Below are positions 13,411 to 25,454 of a stretch of DNA of 64,000 nt, piece after piece. A program made the position numbers and the translations under genes. The first letter of the stretch is position 1. Every line of letters begins with the position of its first letter. Source of the stretch: Hemibagrus wyckioides (lineage: Eukaryota > Chordata > Actinopteri > Siluriformes > Bagridae). Location of the stretch: positions 25,687,855 to 25,751,854 of the forward strand of contig NC_080715.1 in NCBI RefSeq assembly GCF_019097595.1, in the 5' to 3' direction. The notes beneath the pieces are model-generated. The model was not told the DNA's origin. It was given only the letters and a program-made list of their open reading frames with translations, and ran no database searches.

Positions 13411-14639
13411 TTATCCTGAAGATATCTTTTTACCATGAATTCATGATATGCACGTATACTGCCATATATTATCCCCTATAGGAGCTCTGAACCGAGAACT
13501 TGCTTTGAACCTTGGAGCATTGCCACTCTGTATTGTATTATTTTTCCAGCACTGTTCAAAATATTTGTTTTCTTTTTTTGTTTTTTTAATAATTATTTTT
13601 ATGCAGTCATTGTTTGCACTATACTCACTCCTCATGCGAGGATGTTCCTGGATCACCGTGATATATTAATAAACGCCACTGAGGTTAGGCAGCTCAGAGT
13701 CCTCATTAAGCCATGAAACAAATGGCCTTAAAAATCTTCAAAGGTCTTGTCAAATCCCCACAGACCTGATATTGAATTTAAATGGCTAATAGTAGCATAT
13801 TCCCCAAACATGTGATACTCACAATTCCAGTGTTATCACATACAAGGCATTAGACTGTTGGAAACATTTCAAATGGTGGGTAATGAAAGAGAAATGTGTA
13901 GGTCTGAAATGAATGTTATCTGGTCTCATGAGAGATCCATAGCCCTGGCCACATCTTTCAGCCACTGAATATTGATGCTAATGTGGCGAATGAATGAAAG
14001 CTAATGGGATTGAAAAGATACACAATGTTTGGTGACTGAATTTGAATCTAGAGGTCCTGTGAGCCCTGAGAGCTAAAGCCTTCAGTTTTAGGCCTTCAGA
14101 TCTTTAAAAAAAAAAAAAAATTAATGGGTAGACCAGCTTTCAAAACCACAGTCAACTGCAATCATTATGGAGGCACAATTATCGGTACTTATAAAGGCAA
14201 GGCTGTCAGAGAGAAAACACAACCTTCTGGCGCCATAATAATTCCATTACAGTATGTATTTAATATTGTAATCTTGCTTAGCATATTTCAACGATTTATG
14301 ACGAAAAGCTTTATGGAAATGAGAGTTTTATAATAAGGGATATACACACAGAAGTCTTCATCTCACTAAACACAGCTTCAGCAGGGCAGGGTCTCAGTTT
14401 GTGGAGCTAGAGAGAGATTTCAGTCCACAAGGAGAAAATAATGAGTAAGAGAAGAGGTCAATAACTGTGGAAACAGATCTAACTCACTAACTAGAAACTG
14501 AACTCTACATACATAGCAATCAGCATGTGGACATACAGTCTGACTTTTAGAAAATCTGAAGCAGTAAGCCATTGCATAAGCTAACATTTAAATGACATAA
14601 TTAAATTAAAATCAATTTTATTCTGATACAATCGCCTCT
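13411..14639. other. gene-free, repeat-poor stretch
   Basis: About 13,680-14,330 lacks microsatellites and transposon words and is moderately complex, so it is a candidate for conserved non-coding sequence. No coding signal. Confidence 0.45.
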
Positions 14640-15300
14640 GAAAGCATTGGAACGTCAATTTCAGCTGTACCTTTTTCATATTTACATCTCAATGTGTTTA
14701 ACAACTTAGAACAATGCACCTTTGGCAGTATACCACCAATTTAAGTACAGGATCGAATAAAAGTAAATTACACCTAATATTTGGTTGCATGTCCCTTGCT
14801 TGCAGTAAATACATCAAGCCGGTAACCCAGTGACATCACTAAACTCTTTCATTTTTCTTTTGTGATGATTTTCCCATATCACAAATAAAATGCAGCCTCT
14901 TTCACTTCTGTGTTTTGAGAGATTTCTCCTTTCAGTCTCCTCTTCAGGAGATGAAATGTTGCTCAAGGTCTGGTGATTGACTTGGCCAGTCTAAAACCTT
15001 CCACTTTTCCCCCCATGATAAAGTCCTTTTTTTCTGTAGACTTCTGAATTCATTCTGCTGCTACATCATCAATAAAGATTAGTGCGCCTGTTCCAGGAGA
15101 AGCCATGCAAGTCCAAGCCATGACACTACTTCCACCGTGCTTGACTGATGAGTTCATATGTTTTGGATCATGATCCTTTCTTTCTTCACACTTTGGCCTT
15201 TCCATCACTTTGCTAGAGGTTAGTCTTGGGACCAGGAGTTTTGTGGCTCATATCCTTTTTCTGTTTAGGCCATCTATACAGGCCACAGGAGGTTCCAACC
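14640..15300 (-). mobile_element. degenerate Tc1-like transposase remnant
   Basis: In reverse, about 15050-15130 reads CMASPGTGALIFIDDVAAE, a Tc1 transposase segment. The flanking sequence about 14640-15050 looks like the rest of the same dead element with many stops. Confidence 0.55.
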
Positions 15301-15321
15301 TTGCTCTACAGTTGACCACAG

Positions 15322-15359
<38 letters not shown>

Positions 15360-16324
15360 GTTCACATGTGTTACCTGTGCTGCATAATGAAAACTTAAAA
15401 TGAGCTCCATAATCTACATCAAAATCTGCAATAAACTGTAAGATACTGGAACAGAGGAGGAAAAAATGGAAAATGATTCTATTAAAAATAACATTATCCA
15501 TAGGGTTACATTTCCAAATCCAATTTCACCTTAAATACTCCTCGTGAAGCGTTCATTTATAACTGTCTGACCAATAGTGAGACTACATGAGGTGTCGCAT
15601 GCCTGGGCAAACACTACTGAGCACACTAATCAGCTTTTATGCAGTTGGTGTGTGTGACCAGTTGGTGTGCAGGTAGCCATGAAGTCAAGGTGAATCTAAC
15701 AATCTCCGCTCCACTGATCAGCAGTGTAGAGAGTTCTTCTTTAAACACTATGCCTTTCTTTCCACCTGATATTCACACCTATATCCGCTCCGCAGTGAGA
15801 AACGTACTACTACAATCTGAACTCAATATTAACAAATCAAAATATTGATGAACTTGCAAGGGTGCAGTTTTTCAAATGCAATTTTACAGCAATCAAGAGC
15901 AGAAAATTAAAATTCACTTTTTGCTAGCACAATCCATTTCAGTCGCAGTTCTTCAAATTCATATTTCAATTTACAGAACACTATTCACAGGGACTTTCAT
16001 CCAGTCAGCACTCTGAGAAGGCTGAGGCTGGAGAAAAAGAGACAAAAGAAAACTCTAAGACTATAATGCTGCGTTCACACAGTTGCCAGTCGCTGTACTA
16101 TGAAGCTGCCAGTGGGCGTTTCCTAGAACTGGTTGCCATAGTAATCACTTTCATCAGGGTGTGGTGCAGATAAAAATTCTACTTAACAACAAATCAGTTT
16201 CTTGCAGATAAAATGGATGGAAATTTGGGGCCTGTGTACAAAATTCAGCAGGGTATATATGCAGCATATCAGACAAGGTGAAGGAGAAGTGGTGCGTGCT
16301 TTAAACTTTTTCTGCACTTTGTCG

Positions 16325-17180
16325 CATCGCTGATGTGGACACACCCACATCTGGTCACCAACGGTAGCTGGTGCGGACAGGACACACTCACATCTAGTCA
16401 GCAAGGGTAGCTAGTGTGGATAGGACATGCCCATTGGATACCAATGGTAGCTGGTGCGGACAGGATACACCCACCTCTAGTCATCAATGGTAACTGGTGC
16501 GGACAGGACACGCCCACATCTAGTCACAAACAGTAGCTAGTGTGGGTAGGACACGCCCACATCTAGTCATCAACAGTAGCTGCTTCAGACAGGACACACC
16601 CACATCTAGTCATCAACGGTTGCTGGTTTGAATAGGACACGCCTACATCTGGTCACCAACGGTCACTGGGGCAGACAGGACACACCCACATCTAGTAATC
16701 AACGGTCAATGGTTTGGATAGGACACACCCACTTCTCGTCACCCTGGGTAGCTAGTGTGGGTAGGACATGCCCACACCTAGTCACCAAACGTAGCTGGCG
16801 TGGGAAGGACACGGCCACATCTAAACATCAATGACAGCTGGTTCGGACACGACACACCCACATCTAGTCAACAACTGTAGCTAGTGCGGGAAGGACACAG
16901 CCATATCAAGTCATCAGTGGCAGCTGGCGCAGATAGGACACTCCCACATCTAGTCACCAACGGTAGCCGATGTGCCATGACATGCCCACATCTAGCCAAC
17001 AACTGTAGCTAGTGTGGGAAGGACACGCCCACATCTAGTCATCAATGGCAGCTGGTGAGGATAGGACACGCCCATTTCTAGTCACCAACAGTAGCCAATG
17101 TGTACATGACATGCCCACATCTAGTCACCAATGGTAGCTGATGTGGATAGGACACGCCCACATCTTGTCACCATCACTCT
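16325..17180. repeat. minisatellite, unit about 43 bp, about 20 copies
   Basis: Unit: agctggtgcggacaggacac then gcccacatctagtcaccaac and a short link. Units vary by point changes (tgtgg/tgcgg, atctagtcatc/atctagtcacc). The unit is not a multiple of three, so frames through it are incidental. Confidence 0.88.
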
Positions 17181-17249
17181 TGCCGCTGGAAGTCGCATGC
17201 TTTCACAAAAAATGAATGGCCTCCGATCGTTTTTTTCGCTGAGTCGTTG

Positions 17250-20000
17250 TATGCGCATTAAGGGCTGAATTTTCCAATGCATATAGCTACTAGCTATAAA
17301 CGAGCATTACGTTAGCCTGAGCAACAGGATCTATAACCTAACATACATTACGGTGTAAGGTGTATATTGCATAATGAGAGTAATGTGTGTTGATAAAAAA
17401 AAAAACACTTGAGATAAAACCATTCCCTCTTCTCTCCTTGTCTCGCTTTTTCCTTCCTTCCTTCCACTTGGCCGTCCTTGCCGTGAACCCTCTAACAGGT
17501 GGCTTTAAAATGGCTGGCGATTGTCATCAAAGTGAATTTGAAACCTTGCACACAAATTCAAGCCACGCAATTCAACTTCAATTTGATTCCCTTCCACACA
17601 CAGAGCCTAGCCTTCCTTACAAATTCAAAGAAAGGCATCAAAATTCAGATTTGTCCATTTTAAATTCTGATTAGCAGCACATTTACACTCACCCCATATC
17701 CTCCAGACTTCTTGTGCTTAAAATTTTAAAGCAGGAACGAATGATGGTGAACCTGAAAGCTACCCACACTACTAGTTTATGGACTGATATTAGCTTTCTG
17801 ATAGGCTTCTTGTATCTGATGCTTCTTTATTCTTTCATTCCCCGCTGACTGATTTGACCATATTGATTTTTTGTTGGGCGATGGAGGGCTGAAAGATAGG
17901 ATCAGGATCAGATAGAATGGAACAAAATAGGAGTTTATCTCTCATCCCATTGACGGACATTGATCTGACCTCTATGTCCAATATTAAGCTAAAGCAAACA
18001 AGCTTTACTTGGAACATCGATCTGAAAAAAAAAAATTACATCGGAAAAAATAGTGTTCAAGATACTGAAGTCCTGATCTAGCTGTTTTTTGTTTTGTTTT
18101 TTTGCCTCTTCATGCTATCATAACATCCTCTAATATTTAATACAGCTTCCATTTTCATGTTACATCTTGTAATTACATTTACACTGATTTTTTGTCTTCT
18201 TCTCCCTGCTGTTCATCCTTCTATATTTAGAAGGCAAAACTCCATCATTCGGTAATAAGAAGAGGGCGAATTAAACAGGAAGTGGGAAAATAATTTCTAC
18301 ACTGTAACATCATGAGTCCTCAACACAAACCATGGCTGACACTACAAGCACAAAATCTACAATAAATAAATAAATAAATAAGCTTTATGCAAAGATGGTC
18401 CTGTAGCAAAAACTACAATTAAGTGCTGAGAAAATAAAATAAATTAAAATAAACTGCTTAAATTTAGGAAGGGCTTAATATTTGGTATGTGGCATTAGGT
18501 ATTTTGCTGAAATATGGAAAGAAAAAGTAAAACATGAGCGCATAAAACCCCTGCTAATAAACCTTAAGCCATTCCTGCAGCAAACACTTGTGCCACAATT
18601 AAATGCACTAAAAAGCTGCTAACATTTTGAATGAATTTAATATTTGGCATGTGTCATTGGGTATGTTGCTGAAATAAAATAAAAAAAAATAACGTAAATG
18701 TGAAGGACCAAATTTAAGTAAGACGGAACTAGAGGCAGTAGACTGTAGGTATAATTTCATGCCCGTTGCCCTCCCATGTGCCCGACTTCTCAAAGAAGTG
18801 ACAGAGCCGGACCGATTTGATTGAGCTGGCAGCAGAAGCTAAACCTCTGTATGGAAATAACAGTGAAGTTCAGTTTAAATCAAAAAATGCCACCCTTCAT
18901 CCTTCGCCTCTGAATCCTGTTGTTTGTCCAGAGAAGAACACAGCGGCGGCTGTTTCTAATAACTAATATCAACACATGCATGTTCTATTTTAGTGCCATC
19001 GTATGTAGGCAGAGGTTATTACGAATAATTCAGAGAAGAGAAGGAAATGAAGCAGATGTGTAGGGAGAATAAAACCGAATAAAGGAAATGGAAGAGAATG
19101 AAAGTAATTATGGCTGAATAGGGAGGTTTGATAGGACATGGGCACGTGTAAAAAAGTTACATTTCAGAGGGGGAAGCTCCAAAAAAAAACCCCTCAATTT
19201 CCTGTGTTACAGAGCAAAGGCGAGAATAAAAAAAAAAGGTTAGGCAATTTATGGAGCAAAATGAAGACATATCACACATTGGCCTTGAGCTTATCAAAAG
19301 AAAGTCTCAGAGTGGCTCTTTTAAAACAAGTCAGTTTGATCATATCGATCCTAATTGCCCTTTTTCGGTTACTCGTCTCTAAAGTCATATCTCACCAGAC
19401 GTAAGCTCCATCTTTAATTTAACCCACCTAATTCACCTTTTACTGCTCTTCAGGAGCATCTGAATCCAGGCGATGAATTCTAGAGGAACCCCTGAGTGGG
19501 ATTACACACCTCTGATTCAGTGTGTTCACAGGGTATGGACATACATTTGATCCAAGCAGATATGTCCACACTTGGGGGGTGGGGAGGATTACACTTTATT
19601 ATAAAAGCATACAGAAGGGAGCAGTGTGTCATAGAAATCTGCGAAAAGCAAGAGCTTGGAATACGGTGTCGTGCTGTTAGTTGAAGGGAAATCGAAAGAT
19701 TTTTAATTCATGCTAGTGATAAATAAGTAATTGGGGAAGGAGAGTGAAAGAGGGCGATACAAATGGGAGAAGGGAATTAAACATCCCTCAGTTAGAGAGA
19801 TGATAGACATGAAACCAGCTCTCCAGCACATGCAGATACTTTTAGATCCCATCTAAAATATCCTGACTTCATAACAGAATAATCCAGATATTTATGAAGA
19901 CATCTTTAGTCTAGCAAGACCAGTTTGATAAATTCCAGCAGCCTGAATGCAGCTTTTTTAAATCTGACATTACAGCAAAGCATTTCAGACATGAGCAGTC
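17250..20000. other. gene-free stretch
   Basis: Short frames (e.g. 17387-17674) without domains; (aaat)n near 18360. No supported gene. Confidence 0.55.
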
Positions 20001-20010
20001 AGAGAGAAGG

Positions 20011-20055
20011 TATAATAATAATAATAATAATAACAACAACAACAACAACAACAAC

Positions 20056-20098
<43 letters not shown>
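20011..20098. repeat. (ATA)n(ACA)n(ATA)n trinucleotide tract
   Basis: Triplet repeat of about 29 units with a central switch from aat to aac and back. Confidence 0.95.
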
Positions 20099-20210
20099 GT
20101 TTTCAGAGGTCAGGGTCAAACACAAGGTGGGATGCCAGAAGAAGGGTGTGTCTCAATCAGCTCTCTAGTTAAGCAGTGTGGGCCTTGATCAGGGAGTCTG
20201 CCATTTTAAG

Positions 20211-20386
<176 letters not shown>

Positions 20387-20582
20387 ATTGCAAAATCCTT
20401 CCAGAGCACTGGAACATTCACTCCCTAAAAAAATCCCAGAATGCACACACAAAAAAATAGGAAGCATCGAAGCTTACTGTGTTCCCTTACTGGAAATGAA
20501 GATGTCATATTTTCGAAAGCATCTCAGCTTGAAAAAATGGTGCATGAGCTCTCAACAAGTAGCTTGTTATTGTTGTGTTGTA

Positions 20583-20585
20583 TCC

Positions 20586-20657
<72 letters not shown>
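20583..20657. repeat. (CTAT)n(CTGT)n tetranucleotide tract
   Basis: About 11 CTAT then about 7 CTGT units, directly abutting the Tc1-like copy at 20658. Confidence 0.95.
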
Positions 20658-20658
<1 letters not shown>

Positions 20659-21115
20659 CAGACCGACAACACATAACATTATGACCACCTGCCTAAAATT
20701 GTGTTGGTTCCTCTTTTGCTGCTAAAACAGCCCTGATCCATCTGACACCTTGTAGCATTAACTTCTTCAGCAATTTGAGCAACAGTAGCTCGTCTGTTGG
20801 ATCGGATCACACAGGCCAGCCTTTGCTCCCCAAGTGCATCAATGAGCCTTGGCCGCCCATGACCCTGTCACTGGTTCACCACTGTTCCTTCCTTAAACCA
20901 CTTTTGATAGATACTGACCACTGCAGACCGGGAACACTCCACAAGAGCTGCAGCTTTGGAGATGCTCTGATCCAGTCGTCTAGCCATCACAATTTGGCCC
21001 TTCATTAAACTCGCTCAAATCCTTACACTTGCCCATTTTTCCTGCTTCTAACACATCAACTTTGAGGACTAAATATATCTGATATATCCCACCCACTAAC
21101 AGGTGCCATGATGAG
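20658..21115 (-). mobile_element. short Tc1-like deletion derivative, copy 3 (one end lost)
   Basis: One terminus is recognisable (acataacattatgaccacct), lying directly after a CTAT/CTGT microsatellite. The transposase N-terminal part is degenerate, and the element stops at ccatgatgagg without the other terminus. The region around the internal junction carries a further small deletion. Confidence 0.75.
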
Positions 21116-21944
21116 GATATATACCATGTGCAATGAGGGAAACACGTATGTTTTCACTGTGATTGATGAGGAAATGTGAATGTCATGAGAAATTGAGTCA
21201 TCAGTGTCTCAATGTGTAGTGAGTCAGGGTCTTTACCAGCGCCCCAACTCATGTACACAAAATAATGATTCACGACCTAGGGAGCTAGAGAGCTGATTGA
21301 GACGCACCCGAAGAAGAAGAAGAAGAAGAAGAAGTCTGAAGAGACTGTGACTCTGATGTGTTTTTATGAACTATTTGATGTGAAAGTATTCAGTGTTTGA
21401 GCTGAATATAAATGTTAGGCTTTTGAAAAAGCCTCCCCCTCTTTTTTTTACCACAATCTAAACAAGAGCTAAAGAAGTTAGTGCCCCCCAGTGGCACAAA
21501 GCAGCACATGGGGAGCATTCTCACTTTCCCCATTAACATGGCCTTTCTTCATGACTGAAATACAGCTAGCTTTTTTTTAACACTTGGTCTTTGAATCCTA
21601 AATAGAGCACTTTTGAAATGATAGTGCACTACATAAAGTGCAGAAAGCATTTATATAAGTGCACTTATACAGGGAAAAGGAAGGCAATTGGAAATAAGCA
21701 CAACTAGTTTGAGCTCGGTAGATTCATTACCGTTTATTAAAATCAAAGTATTCTTAAAAGCTTGGCTTAATACGCGATAGTTATATATTTTCTCTCTCAT
21801 ATATATATATATATATATATGCTCGTGTCTGTTTAGTTATATTTCTTGTCTGTGCATGAATGTAACATTGTTCGTTTTTAATGTTTAGCGCTATGTCATG
21901 TCGAAAATGCGGTTCCGGAATTGAGGTCATGTTTACGTGAAGCC
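21116..21944 (+). other. cmss1 upstream region
   Basis: Contains a (gaa)n run at 21308-21334 and a TA run at 21800-21820. No clear TATA box is placed near the start codon; the transcription start cannot be fixed from sequence alone. Confidence 0.4.
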
Positions 21945-24900
21945 ATGGGAGACGACTTAGGAGACGAGTGGTGGGCTCGAGGTGAAGAATTAGGTATGTT
22001 TTTTGTAAATATTTCAGGTTTTATTGCAATATATATGAACTTAGTTATGTTTACAGGTTTTATTGTTTATACTAAGCAGAAAGCAGACCTGTTTTTTTTA
22101 TTTACGGAGCTGCAAGTAGCTGGGAAAGTTTGACGGTTTTTTCAGAGATAAAATGTAAATAAACATGGAGCTGGTTTTAAAGGGTTTTTTTTCTTCACCC
22201 ATATCACATCATGACCACGTCTGGTATGATAACGTAATATAAGTCTGGAGTTTTAAACCAAGTAAAGTTGATTAAAATCACCAAAACACCACCACGATGC
22301 TGCTTTCAGGGCTGCACGTGTGTCGTTTTGCCGAACGGCATCATGGGAATTGAAGTTTTGGTGTTGAATGTTGTTGCATGAGTATTGGAAATATAGTGCA
22401 GAATGTTTTTGCTGTTAATTTGTTTAATCATAATAGAAGGCAGATTATTCTAAGAAAATAAAACTAAGAGGCCCAAACCTGCTCCAGCGTGACAATGCCC
22501 CTGTGCACTAAGCACAGACTCATGGTGTGTCCTGCACTGAGCCCTGACTCTGACTCATCCCCACTGAACACCTTTAGGATGAACTTGAACACTGACTGAA
22601 CCCCAGACCTCCTCCTCCTCCTCACTCTTACACCATCAGGGTCTGATGTCACAAATGCTCTTGTAGTGGAACAATCACTAATCCCCACAGTCAGGCTCCA
22701 AAATCTAATGGGGAACCTTCACAGAACATATTAGAACAGCATAGAGAGAGTAGGACGTTCTCTGTGGGATGTGATAGCTTAGTAGTTAAGGTGTTGTACC
22801 TTGTAGGAAGGTTGGGAGTTTGAATCCCAGGTCCACCAGACAGCTACTGCTGGGACCTTAAGCAAGGCCCTTAACCCTCAATTGCTCAGTTGTATAAAAT
22901 GAGATAAAAAATGTAAGTTGCTCTGGATAAGGGCGTCTGCTAGATGCCAGAAATTTCTACCAGAAACTTCCCAAATAGTGTACCTCCTTTTGCCAAAATG
23001 ACTGATATGTTTCCTACAGCGCTTCATTAGAGAACAATAAAGCTGTGATCTGTCTTGATCCTCCAAGGGATTGTCCTTCTGGACTCCACTTCAGTTCACC
23101 CCACAGATGGAGCCAATAGAGTTTAGGACAGCGGACTGGAATAAAAGAAATGATACATTTTCTATCACTGACCTGCTCAAACCATGATGTGGTTGAAATG
23201 TCCTGGCAGAAGCAGCCTGATTTCACTTCACTTCTCCACACCAGTTAGAAAAAAGGGTTTCTATTTACATGCCTTACAAGTAGTCTGGCATTGGAGGCCA
23301 TGTCTGTAGATTTGCTGAGCTTCCCAGGTCATCTGATACAAACCTGCAGATGTATTTACACCAATCATGCATAACATTATGGCTTAATATTGTGTTGGTC
23401 CCCCTTTTGCTGCCAAAACAGCCCTGACCCATCGAGGTATGGACTCCACTAGATCCTTGAAGGTGTGCTGTGGTATCTGGCACCAAGATGTTAGCAGCAG
23501 ATTCTCTAAGTCCTCTAAGTTGTGAGATGGGGCCTTCATGGGCCTTAAAGTATACTTTTGATAACTGACCACTGCAGCCCGGTTACACCCCACATGAGCT
23601 GCAGTTTTTGAGATGCTCTGATCCAGTCGTCTAGCCATGTCAATTTGGCTCATAGAGATTAAATCTGTCTGGACAAGAAGGCAGCAAATACACAATTAAC
23701 ATGATAATGACAATTAACAATATACATATTAAAAAGCACTAAATATAATGAGAATAATTTGAAAAATACATAGAATCTAAAATCAAGTATTCCAACATAG
23801 CTGTAGTTATTCCTAAGTGCCATTAATTAATCCGGTGAACAGAGGACAGTGAGCTCTATGTGCTCCTGTAAGTTGTTCCATGTTAATGAGGCATTAAGGT
23901 TAAACCCCCACCACTTTTTTTCCTTTCTAATTCTCCTCCTCCTCACTGTGCGTGGGGGCAGAAAACCATAGCATCCTCTTTAAGGTTCATTACAGTGCCA
24001 GTTCTTTTAACCTTCATAATTATTGGCCTAACAGAGGTATGTTCACACATGTAGCTACTAGTTTTTCTATCTTATTTTTAAAGATCAACACACATTTAAC
24101 ATTGAATTTTCTGTAAGGGATTGTGGCCTTGGTGTCACCTCATATTGATACCCCAAGTGAAGCAGGAAGTCACAGATGGCCAGAGAAAACACACTCATAC
24201 ACTTCAGCAGTAACACAAATGAGAACACGATTCGGTGTCATGCTGTGCTTCAGGAGTTCCTGGGGAGCTAATTGTGACACAAAAAAAAACCCCATTTTTT
24301 TTAAATGCATCTAAATTGTAGGATTACACAAACATTTCATACCCTCATGATACCAGGATAAATAATGGCAGTAATTCTACTGGTAAATAAAGGCAGTAAA
24401 GTTATAGCTCAGTGGATATAAATACTGAGTAAAGTCGTGAAAAAGAAAACTAGTTTTCTGGACCAGGTTAACAGAGTGAATAATTTGTATTTGCCAGGTG
24501 ACTCAGGTGGAGAGGATGCACACAATGTACACGACTCGCACGATTCACAAGACACACAGGAAGCAGCAGAAGAGCCTAAGAAAAAAGTAGTCAAGAAAAG
24601 AAAACTTCAAACCCAGGAGGCAGACAAAGTGAAGAAAAAGAAGACAGTACAGGTAACACACACTTTATATCTTCGTGTTCGCGTGTGTTGTGTTCATTTA
24701 CATTTTTGTCATGCAAGTTATTATATACACCAACCAGACATAACGTTATGACCACCGGCCTAATATTTTGTTGGTCCCCCTTTTGCTGTCAAAAAAGCCC
24801 TGACCCATCATGCACTGTGTATTCTGACACCATTCTTTTAGAACCAGCTTTAACTTCTTAATTTGAGCAATTTGAGCAACAGTAGTTCATTTGTTGGATC

Positions 24901-25454
24901 GGATGCAAAAGTGCATCAGTGAGCCCTGGACGCCCATGACCCTGTCGCCGGTTCACCACTGTTTCCTTCCTTGGACCACTTTTGATAGATACTGACCACT
25001 GCAGACCGGGAACACCCCACAAGAGCTGCAGTTTTGGAGATGCTCTGATCCAGTGGTCTAGCCATCACAATTTGGCCCATTTTTCCTGCTTGTAACACAT
25101 CAACTTTGAGGACAAAATGTTCACTTGCTGCCTAATATATCCCACCCACTAACAGGTGCCATGATGAAGTGAATAACACTAATTATCTCATCTCTCACTG
25201 CTCATAATGTTATGCCTGATCGGTGTACGTAGATAAAAAGGCTTGACAAACTGAGCGGTAGAAACAGCACTGGGACAATCCCAAATGGCTTGTTATTCCC
25301 TGTGTAAGTGCACTGTTTAGGTTCCAGCCACTTTCTCCTTCACATATTGCGTAATATTGGCAAGCAATATATTTGTCTTTATTTACAGAAAGAAGGCATC
25401 GTTGCAAAACCAGAAGAAAAAACAGAGGACAAAAAGCCCAAGAAAAGACGAAAG
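21945..25454 (+). CDS. cmss1: cmss1 exons 1-3, acidic/basic N-terminal part
   Basis: Exon 1 (21945-21993) encodes [16 protein letters not shown] and ends in phase 1. Exon 2 (24498-24652) gives a His/Asp/Gln/Glu-rich stretch followed by KKK..KKRK clusters. Exon 3 (25389-25454) is 22 codons ending PKKRRK, an NLS-like motif. A short Tc1 derivative occupies most of the intron between exons 2 and 3. This region is low-complexity and poorly conserved in the family, so it rests on splice sites, phase and charge pattern more than on homology. Confidence 0.88.

Noticed and set aside
16325..17180. CRISPR-like array
   Set aside because: The units are head-to-tail variants of one sequence without unique spacers, in a vertebrate genome.
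24409..24594. Minus-strand Ser/Cys-rich frame
   Set aside because: It is the antisense shadow of cmss1 exon 2.
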